A stretch of DNA of 64,000 nt. It comes from JAAUTY01 sp964397305 (GTDB lineage: Bacteria; Cyanobacteriota; Cyanobacteriia; Cyanobacteriales; Spirulinaceae). The notes beneath the pieces are model-generated. The model saw only the letters and a list, made by a program, of their open reading frames with translations. It did not search any database and was not told the origin of the DNA. The translations under genes were made by a program, and so were the position numbers. The stretch covers positions 1 to 64,000 of the forward strand of contig CAYNIP010000011.1 of the NCBI GenBank assembly GCA_964397305.1, read 5' to 3'. Positions 33,701 through 42,773 of the stretch are shown here, piece after piece. The stretch's first letter is position 1, and every line of letters begins with the position of its first letter.

Positions 33701-34708
33701 ATGGTGGCACAATCTGATCGCATCTTGATTGCGGTTGCGGGTGACTCGGGCTGCGGGAAGTCAACGTTTTTGCGGCGATTGACGGACTTGTTTGGCAAAG
33801 AGTTTATGACCGTCATCTGTCTAGATGACTACCACAGCTTGGATCGTAAAGGCAGAAAGGCGGCGGGCGTAACCGCGCTGAACCCTAAGGCGAATAATTT
33901 CGACCTGATGTATGAGCAGGTGGCAGCGCTGAAGCGGGGTCAAGTGATCGACAAGCCGATTTACAACCATGAAACGGGAGAAATCGATCCGCCGGAGCGC
34001 ATTATCCCGAATGAGGTGATCGTGATTGAGGGGCTTCATCCCCTCTTTGACGAGCGGGTGCGCGAGTTGGTGGATTTCGGGGTTTACCTGGACATCGGCG
34101 ATGAGGTCAAGATCAACTGGAAGATTCAGCGCGACATGGCTGAGCGGGGCCACACCTATGAAGATGTGCTGGCGTCGATCAATGCCCGGAAGCCGGATTT
34201 TAGCGCCTACATTGAGCCTCAGAAAGAGTTTGCCGATGTGGTGATTCAGGTACTGCCGACTCAGTTGATTGACGATAAGGAAAGCAAGTATCTGCGAGTT
34301 CGACTGGTTCAGAAAGAAGGCATCCCCAACTTTGAACCAGTGTATCTTTTCGATGAAGGTTCAACCATTGATTGGCGACCCTGTGGGCGGAAGTTGACGT
34401 GTAACTATCCGGGCCTCAAGATGTACTACGGGCCAGATTCGTTTATGGGTCATGAGGTTTCTGTCCTGGAGGTCGATGGTAAGTTCGACAATCTCGAGGA
34501 GATGATCTATGTTGAGAGTCACCTGAGCAATACCTCGACGCGCCACTATGGGGAGATGACGGAGTTGCTGTTGCAGCACAAGGATTATCCTGGCTCTGAT
34601 AATGGCACTGGTCTGTTTCAAGTTCTGGTGGGCTTGAAAATGCGGGAGGTCTATCAACGCATCCGTAAGGTGGTCAAGGAAGAGTCCAAGGTGACGGCTC
34701 AGGTTTAG
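33701..34708 (+). CDS. prk: Phosphoribulokinase
   Basis: 335 aa. P-loop AGDSGCGKST at the N-terminus, VICLDDYHSLDRKGR, and YNHETGEIDPPE are PRK signatures. The redox pair Cys18 (in the P-loop) and Cys40 matches the thioredoxin-regulated cysteines of cyanobacterial/plant PRK; a second pair is seen in PCGRKLTC. The enzyme makes ribulose-1,5-bisphosphate and is sequestered by CP12-GAPDH in the dark. A terminator-like hairpin follows the stop. Confidence 0.97.
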   Translation: MVAQSDRILIAVAGDSGCGKSTFLRRLTDLFGKEFMTVICLDDYHSLDRKGRKAAGVTALNPKANNFDLMYEQVAALKRGQVIDKPIYNHETGEIDPPERIIPNEVIVIEGLHPLFDERVRELVDFGVYLDIGDEVKINWKIQRDMAERGHTYEDVLASINARKPDFSAYIEPQKEFADVVIQVLPTQLIDDKESKYLRVRLVQKEGIPNFEPVYLFDEGSTIDWRPCGRKLTCNYPGLKMYYGPDSFMGHEVSVLEVDGKFDNLEEMIYVESHLSNTSTRHYGEMTELLLQHKDYPGSDNGTGLFQVLVGLKMREVYQRIRKVVKEESKVTAQV

Positions 34709-34710
34709 GG

Positions 34711-34747
34711 CTCCGGGGCTGGCTCCCAGCCAGCTCTCCGGGAGTTT
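34711..34747 (+). terminator. prk terminator-like hairpin
   Basis: GGCTGGCT, CCC, AGCCAGCT pair, with an outer CTCC/GGAG, then TTT. It starts 3 bp after the prk stop. The T-run is short. The following gap to 35027 shows nothing else. Confidence 0.55.
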
Positions 34748-35027
34748 GTGCTCGCTGGGTTCAGGGCTTGGGTCCGCCGGAGCTGGGCTTGATTGACTGA
34801 CATAAGGCCTGGAACCCTTGAAATTTGTGGGTTGGCTCAGGCAATTCAGCGCGCTCCTGGCTGCGGTTGGGGTCTTTTCTGAGGCGGCGCTTTGTGTTCG
34901 CGGAGCGTCCCGGAGAAAATAACGCTAGGCTCAACCCAGGCCGCTAAGATGGGTCAGGCAGTCAGGAGCTAGACGCTTGCAGGCGGGCGGAGGCCTGCTC
35001 CCTGGGTAGGGCAGAGAGTCTTCATGG

Positions 35028-35294
35028 ATGCTAGACGCGCTCCGAGCACAGAAGCTTATGCAGGTTTGGCTCGTTAGTTTTGTGGTCTTGTTCGCCGCCG
35101 TGGAACTGTTTCAGTGGTTCCGGCAGGTGGTGCTGCCGCTACCGGTGGCGATCGCGGCTGGCTGCTTGCTAGCGATCGCTTCTAACCTTGACAGCTTCCC
35201 CCGTGGTTGGCTCAGCCTGCTGCGGTCAGAGACCGACGCGCCGCCGCTACCGCTCCCTGGAACCCAGGAGCGCGACCCTGAAATTGCTCCCTAG
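35028..35294 (+). CDS. Small membrane protein
   Basis: 88 aa. Two hydrophobic segments: VWLVSFVVLFAAVELFQWF and LPVAIAAGCLLAIASNL, then a Pro-rich tail. A Met at codon 11 (MQVWLV) could be the true start. It ends by overlapping 4 bp with the stop of the convergent TIGR04376 gene. This looks like a cyanobacterial membrane protein of unknown role. Confidence 0.6.
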   Translation: MLDALRAQKLMQVWLVSFVVLFAAVELFQWFRQVVLPLPVAIAAGCLLAIASNLDSFPRGWLSLLRSETDAPPLPLPGTQERDPEIAP

Positions 35295-35887
35295 TCGCAG
35301 CCCAACTCTCGCTTCATGGCTGCGATCTCCGCATCCATTTCCCACTGCTGAAATTGATCTTCGAGGGGATCGGCTCCGCCTGGGTAACGGCTCTGAGTCT
35401 GGTGGGCAGACCAAGTGGAGTGGGGAGATGGGGGGGGCGACGTTGCGGAGGCCGTTGACGCTGCCTGCTGCGCGCGGGCTGCTTGGGCTTGGGCTCGGAC
35501 TTCCTGCTGGCGCTGCTCGATTTGGGCCGAGAGTTCTCGGACCTGGGCGAGCCGCTGCTTTGCGCCGGCTAGTTGCCCCCAGCGTTGATTGCCCTCGCGC
35601 AGGAGACCGGCTTCTCGCTCTTGGGCAGCCTGGGCGAGATCCCGCCGTCCCGCTGCCTCGGCCTTGGTGATGCGCTGATGCCAGAGCTTAATGTCTTGGG
35701 CCAGGGTAAGGATCTGGTTTTGGAGCTGCTGCTCTTGCTTCTCTAGGTCCAAGAGTAGGCGACGGGTATCCGCCGCCTGTTCGCGGAGTTGCTCTTCCAG
35801 GGCCTGTAACTCAAGCTGAGGATTAGCCTGGAGGAACTCATCTAGGCGTGCTTCGAGAAATTCGTTGAGGTCGTCGAGTAGGCCCAT
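35291..35887 (-). CDS. TIGR04376 family coiled-coil protein
   Basis: 198 aa. The start MGLLDDLNEFLEARLDEFL with NPQLELQALEEQL matches TIGR04376, a cyanobacterial family. Residues 30-135 are a long coiled coil rich in Gln/Glu/Leu, comparable to PspA/IM30 helices. A low-complexity Ala/Ser/Pro stretch and a C-terminal WEMDAEIAAMKREL helix follow. Cytosolic or membrane-peripheral; role unknown. Confidence 0.85.
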   Translation of the reverse strand: MGLLDDLNEFLEARLDEFLQANPQLELQALEEQLREQAADTRRLLLDLEKQEQQLQNQILTLAQDIKLWHQRITKAEAAGRRDLAQAAQEREAGLLREGNQRWGQLAGAKQRLAQVRELSAQIEQRQQEVRAQAQAARAQQAASTASATSPPPSPHSTWSAHQTQSRYPGGADPLEDQFQQWEMDAEIAAMKRELGCD

Positions 35888-35936
35888 GGTCTCTTGAGGG
35901 TGCAGATCGCTCTATCTACGCTAGCACCCCCGGCCC

Positions 35937-37076
35937 TTAGAAGCGCTGACCGACGTAGAGGGAGCGTGTTTCGCCGCGCCGCTCGATAATGGCGACCTGA
36001 TTGGCGGCTGCCACTAAGCGCCAGCCGGTGCCGCCGATTTCCTCATCGACGCTGACCCGCTGGGTGGTGCCGTTGATCTCAAACAGGGCCGCCGAGCGAT
36101 CGCCCGACTCCAGCAGACCGACTAGCTTATAGGTTCCTGTCGTCTCAGTGCGGCCCTCCGTGCGCTCCTCGGGGGATGCCTCCAAGGTCGGCAACGCTGG
36201 CAGCGTGGGCAGGGGCGATAGTTGCGGTAGCGCCGCTTGGAAACCGTTCGCCGGCAAGGGGGAGCGAGCGGCAGCCGGAGCCTCGCGGGGGGAGGGGGCC
36301 GTCGCTGTCGGGCTCGTCGGAGCCGCCGGGACTGGCGACGCTGCCGGGGCTGGGGGAGAGGCGAGACTGGGACGACCAGCTGGGGGAACCACCGTGGCCG
36401 CCGCACCGGGAGCCACGGGCGGATAGACGGGGATGTAGACTCGCTCGATCGTTTGGGAGCCTGAGTTGGGTGCTACGGGCAGTTGGCTGGCGACGGGTGA
36501 TTCTGAACTGCCCGCCTGGGCTAGCTCTGGGCTGCCTTGGCGCTCGATCGCTTGGAGCGATCGCAGCATGTAACCAATAAAGCTGGTGTCTTCTCCCGTC
36601 AAAGGCCGAGCCGTGCCCAGATCCGGAGACGCTCCTGGCAACTGACGCTGCCAGGGAAGGCGCTGCTGGAGAGCGAGACTGGTCGTAACACCGACCAGGG
36701 CTAAACAGGCGCAGGCGAAGAAAATTTGGTCCGTGTGCTGTCGCCAGTTCCAGCGCCGCTGAGCTGCCGATTTCGACGCGGCCGGGCGGGGCTTTGGTGT
36801 CGCGCTGCCAGGGGGAGTTGGGCTGGCCGGACTGGCCGGCGCTGCCCCGGGAGCCGTGGGCGGTGGGGTCAACACCGTTGGGACTGCTGGGGAGGTCCTC
36901 AGTTCGGCGATCGCCGTTGGCAGGTGGCTGCCCCCGTCTAGAATGCGGTCAATGTCACTGAACAAGTCATCCATCAAGGCGTCCGCCGCCGCCTCTACCG
37001 CCCAAGGCGGTGAAGCCAACCCCGGTTCAGGCTCGGGGTCAGCGAGGGATAATTGTAGGGTGCGTTCGTCAGCCAT
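35937..37076 (-). CDS. Single-pass membrane protein with GspC/PilP-like C-domain
   Basis: 379 aa from ATG 37076. A cytosolic Pro/Ala-rich N-terminus, one membrane helix (about 117-136), a long Pro/Ala/Ser-rich periplasmic linker and a C-terminal beta domain of about 70 residues: GTYKLVGLLESGDRSAALFE, EEIGGTGWRLV, ETRSLYVGQRF. That layout resembles GspC/PilP proteins of secretion or pilus machines, where this domain contacts the secretin. No pilus genes are adjacent, so the role is open. Confidence 0.75.
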   Translation of the reverse strand: MADERTLQLSLADPEPEPGLASPPWAVEAAADALMDDLFSDIDRILDGGSHLPTAIAELRTSPAVPTVLTPPPTAPGAAPASPASPTPPGSATPKPRPAASKSAAQRRWNWRQHTDQIFFACACLALVGVTTSLALQQRLPWQRQLPGASPDLGTARPLTGEDTSFIGYMLRSLQAIERQGSPELAQAGSSESPVASQLPVAPNSGSQTIERVYIPVYPPVAPGAAATVVPPAGRPSLASPPAPAASPVPAAPTSPTATAPSPREAPAAARSPLPANGFQAALPQLSPLPTLPALPTLEASPEERTEGRTETTGTYKLVGLLESGDRSAALFEINGTTQRVSVDEEIGGTGWRLVAAANQVAIIERRGETRSLYVGQRF

Positions 37077-37454
37077 GAGCGCTCTCCTCAGCCACCAATT
37101 CCTCGACAGGATTGTGAAGGGGTGGGCAACAGCCGTCGCGCCACCATCCGAATTTCCCCTCAATTATGCCCGATTCCTGGTAGTCTCGCGGCCTCGCCCC
37201 CAATTTTCTCTGGCCCGAGGCGATCCCGGTTCGAGGAGCTTGGCGGGGGAGGCTGGTCCCCTGGATGCATCGCCCGCATGGCAGCTGGGGGCCCTCCGTA
37301 ACCCGGTTCCCAAGTTCTGAGGGCGCAACTGCGGTTGCCCCTGCTGCTAATCTGGAGAGCAGGGGGCTGGGGGCAACCGTAACGCTAAAGTGGGATGCAC
37401 CCGAGGGCTACAAACCGAGAGGCCCTGCCCATTGTTTGCGCGATCGCCCGGCCC
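37077..37454. other. Gap upstream of the glycan genes with repeat fragments
   Basis: No gene supported. GTAACGCTAAAGTGGGATGCACCCG near 37380-37403 contains the 12-mer also seen at 803 and 63784. The open frame that begins at 37395 reads through this repeat and is taken as untranslated until the ATG at 37455. Confidence 0.55.
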
Positions 37455-38597
37455 ATGATCCCCTCTTCACCCCGCTGCCTTCATCTCTGGTGTCCCAATA
37501 TCTTTGAGTTCAAAGGCGGTATCCAGGTCTACTCCCTCTTCCTCCTCGCTGCTTTGCAGGGAATTCTGCCCCAGGCCCGTTATCGTGTCTTGCTGAAGCA
37601 CGATCGCGCCGCGCCGCCGACGCCTGCCTGCCTCCCCCAGACCTCCTTTCACGGCAGCGGCCGGATTCCCCGCCGTTGGCGAACGCCCCTGTTTGCGGCG
37701 CAACTGGTAGCCTGGGGTCTGCTGGAGCGACCCGACTTGATCATCACCACCCATGTTCACTTTGCTGTCGTGGCCGCGCAGTTGCAGCGCTGGCTGGGTA
37801 TTCCCTACTGGGTGGTCGCTCATGGGGTGGAGGTTTGGAACCTCCAGCGGGCTGATTTGCGCCAGGCGCTCCAGCGAGCCCAACGGGTGGTGGCGGTCAG
37901 CGGCTACACTCGCGATCGCCTCCTAGCCGAGCAGGCCCTCCGACCCCAGCAGGTGGTAATTCTGCCCAACACCTTCGCCGCCGAGCGCTTCCAGCCAGGC
38001 CCGAAGCCGCCCCATCTCCTGCACCGCCACCAGTTGCGCCCGGAGCAACCGGTGATCTTGACCGTGGCTCGTTTGGACGCCAGCCAGCCCTACAAAGGCT
38101 ATGACCAGATCCTGCGAGCCCTGCCGCTGATTCGCGCCCAGGTGCCGACGGTGCGCTATGTGATCGTCGGTCAGGGAAGCGATCGCCCCCGCCTGGAGGC
38201 CCTGATTGCGGATCTGGGTTTGGCCGAGGCCGTCACCCTGGCGGGCTTCGTCCCCGACGACGAACTGCCTGATTATTACAACCTCTGTGATGTCTTTGCT
38301 ATGCCCAGTCGCGGCGAGGGCTTCGGCATCGTCTACTTGGAAGCCCTGGCCTGCGGCAAGCCAGTGCTGGGGGGCAATCAGGACGGGGCCCTGGATGCCC
38401 TCTGTCAGGGGGAATTGGGGGCCTTGGTGGACCCGGGGGAGGTCGGGGCGATCGCGAGCACCCTGGTCGCCATTCTCCAGGGCTCCTACCCCAACCCCCT
38501 GCTCTACCAACCGCAGCAGTTGCGCGCTAGAGTCAGGGAGACTTACGGTTTTGCCCGCTTTACGCGAACCCTGGCTGAGTTGTTGGCAACGATTTGA
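37455..38597 (+). CDS. Glycosyltransferase family 4
   Basis: 380 aa from ATG 37455. GT-B fold: the acceptor half begins with LHLWCPNIFEFKGGIQVYSL and contains VVAHGVEVW; the donor half has VILTVARLDASQPYKGYDQI and the EX7E motif region PSRGEGFGIVYLEALACGKP. It transfers a sugar from a nucleotide donor during surface glycan synthesis. The next GT4 gene starts about 30 bp downstream across a 14-bp tandem repeat, so they are co-transcribed. Confidence 0.9.
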   Translation: MIPSSPRCLHLWCPNIFEFKGGIQVYSLFLLAALQGILPQARYRVLLKHDRAAPPTPACLPQTSFHGSGRIPRRWRTPLFAAQLVAWGLLERPDLIITTHVHFAVVAAQLQRWLGIPYWVVAHGVEVWNLQRADLRQALQRAQRVVAVSGYTRDRLLAEQALRPQQVVILPNTFAAERFQPGPKPPHLLHRHQLRPEQPVILTVARLDASQPYKGYDQILRALPLIRAQVPTVRYVIVGQGSDRPRLEALIADLGLAEAVTLAGFVPDDELPDYYNLCDVFAMPSRGEGFGIVYLEALACGKPVLGGNQDGALDALCQGELGALVDPGEVGAIASTLVAILQGSYPNPLLYQPQQLRARVRETYGFARFTRTLAELLATI

Positions 38598-38637
38598 GCC
38601 TGTGAATTGGAGCCTGTGAATTGGAGCTTGTGAAAAT
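38596..38637 (+). repeat. 14-bp tandem repeat at a gene junction
   Basis: GAGCCTGTGAATTG occurs twice exactly (38596-38609, 38610-38623) and a third time imperfectly (38624-38637). The third unit contains the GTG start of the next gene. The first unit begins inside the stop codon of the previous gene. Confidence 0.85.
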
Positions 38638-39886
38638 TCTTCATGTGATCCCCTCCGTGGCCGCCGTGCGGGGTGGGCCGACCCAGGTGGTGCTGAACCT
38701 AGCGCGATCGCTCCGGGAGCAGGATGTCGAGGTGGAGATCGCGACCACCAACGACAACGGGGCCACGGTCCTGGACGTACCGCTCCAGCAGTTGACCGAC
38801 TACCAAGGCGTCCCCGTCTGGTTCTTTCCCCGCTTCGGCGGCGATCGCCCGGGGCCGGCCCTGGGGGGCGATCGCTGTTTCCTCTTCTCAGCCCCTTGGA
38901 CCCGCTGGCTCTGGCGCAACTTGCGCCGCTACGCGGTCCTCGACCACCACTACCTGTTTTCCTACGGGCCCACCTGCGCCGGGGCGATCGCCCGCTGGCA
39001 AGGCATCCCCTACACCGTGCGGGCCATGGGCCAACTTTCCCCCTGGGCCCTAGCCCAGAGCCGCCGCAAGAAGCAGTTTTACAGTGCTCTGATCGAGGGC
39101 CGCAACTTGAACCGCGCGGCCGCTGTCCACTGCACCACCGCCGGGGAGGCGGAGGATGTGCGGCGCTTTGGCATTACCGCACCCACCCTGGTGCTACCCC
39201 TCGGCGTCGAGCCGGGGAGCCCGATTCCGGCGGCACGGCGAGAATTACGCCAGCGCTACGGCCTCGCCCCCGAGCAGCCCATCGTGCTCTTCCTCTCGCG
39301 GCTGCACTACAAGAAGCGGCCCGAGTTGCTGATCGAAGCCCTAGGGCGACTGCACGCCCAAGACCCGGAGTTGCCCTTTCAGCTCCTGCTGGCGGGCTCT
39401 GCGGCCGAGGCGAGCTATGAAGCCTCCCTGCGGCAGCAGGTGGCCCAGGGGGGCCTGGGCGATCGCGTCACCTTTGCCGGCTTTGTCGCGGGCCGAGATA
39501 AAGAGTTGGCCTTACAAGGTAGTGACCTCTTCACCCTACCGTCCTTTGCGGAAAACTTTGCGATCGCCGTCGCGGAGGCCCTCGCCGCCGGCCTCCCCGT
39601 CCTGGTAACGCCAGCGGTACAGCTCGCCCCCGAGGTAGCCGCAGCCCAGGCGGGCTGGGTGATTCCCGGCCAGGTCGAAGCCTGGCAGGCGGCCTTGGGT
39701 CAATTGTTGCGCGCTCCCCAGCAACGGCAGCAGCTCGGGTCCCGGGGGCGACAGTTGGCCGCGAGTCGCTACCGTTGGCCCCGCATTGCGGCGCAATTGG
39801 CCACAGCCTACCGGGCGATCGCCACGGGGCAACCCTTGCCCAAGCCCGAATCGGCCCCCCTGCCCCCCCCAGCTCATGACGGCTAG
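38630..39886 (+). CDS. Glycosyltransferase family 4
   Basis: 418 aa with a GTG start (KILHVIPSVAAVRGGPTQVV), typical for GT4; TTG 38621 is three codons upstream. Donor half: IVLFLSRLHYKKRPELLIEA and PSFAENFAIAVAEALAAGLP (EX7E). Belongs to the exopolysaccharide/O-antigen type. It lies in the tandem repeat that precedes it, and its last 11 bp overlap the SGNH hydrolase start. Confidence 0.9.
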   Translation: MKILHVIPSVAAVRGGPTQVVLNLARSLREQDVEVEIATTNDNGATVLDVPLQQLTDYQGVPVWFFPRFGGDRPGPALGGDRCFLFSAPWTRWLWRNLRRYAVLDHHYLFSYGPTCAGAIARWQGIPYTVRAMGQLSPWALAQSRRKKQFYSALIEGRNLNRAAAVHCTTAGEAEDVRRFGITAPTLVLPLGVEPGSPIPAARRELRQRYGLAPEQPIVLFLSRLHYKKRPELLIEALGRLHAQDPELPFQLLLAGSAAEASYEASLRQQVAQGGLGDRVTFAGFVAGRDKELALQGSDLFTLPSFAENFAIAVAEALAAGLPVLVTPAVQLAPEVAAAQAGWVIPGQVEAWQAALGQLLRAPQQRQQLGSRGRQLAASRYRWPRIAAQLATAYRAIATGQPLPKPESAPLPPPAHDG

Positions 39887-40970
39887 ACCTCGTTGGCGTC
39901 TCGGGCTGACCCTGGGGCTGGGAATCTTGGCCCTCGCTAGTGAGGCCTTGCTGCGCCTGGGCCTGGGCCTGGGCCATCCTGTCCTGGTCCAGGTCGATCC
40001 GGCCATGGGCTACCGCTTTCAGCCCAATCAGGAGCGGCGTCGCTTTGGTCGCCGCATTTATTACAACCAGTATTCCCAGCGCTCGGAGCCCCCGGAACAG
40101 CCGCGATCGCCCGGTACAATCCGCCTTTTGCTCACGGGCGACTCTGTGCTCAACGGCGGCACGCCTGTGGACCAATCCCAGACGATTGATGCCTACCTGC
40201 GACGCCAGTGGGCAGCCCAAGGACAGCGCGTGGAAACGCTCAATGCCTCCGCCAGCTCTTGGGGAATTGGCAACCAGTTGGCCTACTTGCAAACCTTTGG
40301 CGTTTTTGACAGCGATCTGCTCCTCGTCTTCATCGGCACCCACGATCTCGTGCAGCCCACCAGCACTCAGGAGCGGGTTGGCCATCACCCGGCCTACCCA
40401 GAGCGGCCGCCGCTGCTGGCCTGGCAAGAACTCTGGACTCGCTACCTCTGGCCGCGGCTGGTCCGGGTTTGGCGAACCTGGCAGCCTCCCAGCGAGATCC
40501 CCGTAGCTCCCGAGCCGGAGCTACAGGTCCAGGCTAATCTGGCCGACCTGAGCCGGCTTGTCACCCTCGCGCGTCAACAGGCTGTGCCCGTGGGAGTGGT
40601 CTACACCCCCGATCTGACGGATGTTTGGGGCCGCGATCCGCATCCCCCGTACAAGCTCCGGCTCCAAGCCCAACTCCAGGCCCTGGGTGTCCCCTTGATC
40701 GATGTCCATGAAGCTTGGCGGCATCGTCGCTGGCGGGAGGTGGAGCCGTTTTTCCGCGACAGCGTTCACCTGACACCGGCAGGTCATGCGGCGATCGCCC
40801 ACGTGATCCGCGCGCACCTGTGTTGGGAGCCCGCGCTCGCCGCCCCGCTCCAGCAGGCTCTGTGCCCCGCCCGCCCCGCTCCTAGCCCCCCAGGGCCGCC
40901 GGGGGCCGCCACTCCTCCGTATTTACCTTGGCTTGCCTCTAGGCTGAATCCCTCCCTTGAGTTATCCTAA
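39876..40970 (+). CDS. SGNH/GDSL hydrolase-like protein, membrane-anchored
   Basis: 364 aa. An N-terminal helix (residues 8-26) precedes the SGNH fold: RLLLTGDSVLNGG (block I Ser), NASASSWGIGNQ (Gly block), VFIGTHDL (block III, the usual Asn replaced by His), and DSVHLTPAGHAAI (Asp/His block). It may deacetylate or acylate a surface glycan. It overlaps the preceding GT4 gene, supporting a shared pathway. A Pro-rich tail ends the protein. Confidence 0.85.
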   Translation: MTARPRWRLGLTLGLGILALASEALLRLGLGLGHPVLVQVDPAMGYRFQPNQERRRFGRRIYYNQYSQRSEPPEQPRSPGTIRLLLTGDSVLNGGTPVDQSQTIDAYLRRQWAAQGQRVETLNASASSWGIGNQLAYLQTFGVFDSDLLLVFIGTHDLVQPTSTQERVGHHPAYPERPPLLAWQELWTRYLWPRLVRVWRTWQPPSEIPVAPEPELQVQANLADLSRLVTLARQQAVPVGVVYTPDLTDVWGRDPHPPYKLRLQAQLQALGVPLIDVHEAWRHRRWREVEPFFRDSVHLTPAGHAAIAHVIRAHLCWEPALAAPLQQALCPARPAPSPPGPPGAATPPYLPWLASRLNPSLELS

Positions 40971-41445
40971 AGCAGACTTGTGGCAAGGAGGGCAGCGGCA
41001 GATTGAGGGTTAGCGGCTTACCAAAGAACCTGCATCTTGTCCAGAAGAGTTGGTGAACGCTTCGGGCTCGACTCTTGTAAAAACGCTGAGCCAACAGCCA
41101 GTTTCTCCGGGACAAGCAGCCATAAGCTGATAGCATCTCCGTACTTTCTCGTAAGCGCTGCTTGTGAACTTCCTTAAGGGTTTGAGTCAGGAAATTGAGG
41201 AGTTTGCAATTACTGTTGTCATTGATTCTGGTCTTAAGCTATCAAGGGAATGTTGGTCAACAGCCGTTTAATCAGGCTAAACTGACAATTTTGCGGAGCT
41301 TAGGGAATTAGCGCTGCCAGGGCGATCGCCGAAACGAATTGACTGAATTCCGAAGTAAGTGGGTTGGGGTGCAAAGGATTTAGGATGGCAATTCAGTGCA
41401 TTGGCTGGCGGCGGGCACTTTATCCAGGGACGTAAGCCATTGATA
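40971..41445. other. Gap inside the glycan region, less GC-rich
   Basis: 475 bp with no supported gene. Composition is more AT-rich than the flanks, as expected for a promoter region of the following GT4 gene. No repeat of the dispersed families and no clear terminator seen. Confidence 0.5.
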
Positions 41446-42768
41446 ATGTTAGACAAGCATATCCCAAGCTCAGCAGAATTTTCTGAGCGGTTTTGTGTAA
41501 AACCTCCAGCTAGATCCGGTCGCTCCAGCTTGCCAAAACTGCTGATTTTGACTCAATTCTATCCCCCAGACTATGCGGCCACAGGCCAGCTGCTTTCGGA
41601 ATTGGCAAGCCATTTGAGCCGCCTCGGAATGCGGGTGAATATCTTCACCGGACAGCCTGGTTACGCCTTCGACAAGGACTCGGCTCCGAAGCACGAGATC
41701 ACAAACCGCATCGTCGTGCGGCGATCGCGTACCTCCCGCCTTTGGCCCCGCCGCATTCGTGGCCGCGCCATCAACGGCCTGCTATTTTGCCTGCGAGCGG
41801 CCATGTACCTCCTGCGACGCCGCAACCGCCGCCGCTTGGTGCTGGTGACGAGTGAGCCCCCCTACCTGCCGGTGCTGAGCTACATCGCCAATTGCCTCTT
41901 TGGCACCCCCTACGTTTGCCTCATTTACGACCTCTACCCCGATGTCGCGGTCAGTCTCGGTGTCCTGCCGGCCAACCATGTCCTGGTGCGGTTTTGGGAT
42001 TGGCTCAACCGCCGCATCTGGCGGCGGGCCCAGGCGGCCATTGTTTTGAGTACCTCCATGCGTCGCCGGATTCTGGACAAGGCTCCGGAAATCGCCGACA
42101 AAGTGACCGCCATTCCCAGTTGGGCCGATCCAGAGTCCATTCGCCCCCTGGACAAGACCGAGAATTGGTTTGCCCAGCAATTAGGGCTGACGCATACCTT
42201 TACCGTGCAGTATTCGGGCAACATTGGGCGCTGTCACGACATGATGACCATTCTGGCCGCCGCCGCTTTGCTTCGGGAGGAGCCCATTCAATTTTTGTTT
42301 ATCGGGCGCGGCGCTCAGTTGGCCGGCTGCATCGAATGGGTCGAGCGCCAAGGCTTGACCAACTGCCGCTTTCTGCCCTTTCAAGACAAGTCAGTTCTGC
42401 CTTATTCCCTCACCGCCAGCGATCTTTCGCTGGTGAGTATTGGGGCCGGTCTGGAAGGGCTTGTTGCTCCGAGCAAGTTGTACGGGATTCTCGCGGCGGG
42501 GCGGCCGGTGGCGGCTGTGTGTGAGCCCCATTCCTATTTGCGATCGCTCCTCGCGACCGCCGCGTGCGGTCGGGCCTTTGACAATGGGGATGCCCAAGGT
42601 CTCGCGGACTACATTCGCCAGCTCGCGGCCCAACCGGAGCTGGCCCGCGCCCTGGGCCTCGCCGGCCGCCGCTACTTGAAGCAACACTTCACCCCCGAAC
42701 GGGTGGCAGAGCAGTACTTCCAGGTTCTTCAGGCCGGTTCTAGGGAGCTTCAGGCCGAGGAGGGGTAA
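41446..42768 (+). CDS. Glycosyltransferase family 4, WcaI/WbuB-like
   Basis: 440 aa from ATG 41446. The start of the fold is LLILTQFYPPDYAATGQLLS, typical of WcaI-like GT4 enzymes; VTSEPPYLPVLSYI, CLIYDLYPDVAVSLG and VQYSGNIGRCHDM follow, with SKLYGILAAGRPVAAV in the donor site. Such enzymes add fucose, GlcNAc or related residues in colanic-acid-like polymers. The 40-residue N-terminal extension is unusual and could be shorter in reality. The gene ends 6 bp from a convergent SGNH gene. Confidence 0.9.
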   Translation: MLDKHIPSSAEFSERFCVKPPARSGRSSLPKLLILTQFYPPDYAATGQLLSELASHLSRLGMRVNIFTGQPGYAFDKDSAPKHEITNRIVVRRSRTSRLWPRRIRGRAINGLLFCLRAAMYLLRRRNRRRLVLVTSEPPYLPVLSYIANCLFGTPYVCLIYDLYPDVAVSLGVLPANHVLVRFWDWLNRRIWRRAQAAIVLSTSMRRRILDKAPEIADKVTAIPSWADPESIRPLDKTENWFAQQLGLTHTFTVQYSGNIGRCHDMMTILAAAALLREEPIQFLFIGRGAQLAGCIEWVERQGLTNCRFLPFQDKSVLPYSLTASDLSLVSIGAGLEGLVAPSKLYGILAAGRPVAAVCEPHSYLRSLLATAACGRAFDNGDAQGLADYIRQLAAQPELARALGLAGRRYLKQHFTPERVAEQYFQVLQAGSRELQAEEG

Positions 42769-42773
42769 ACCCA

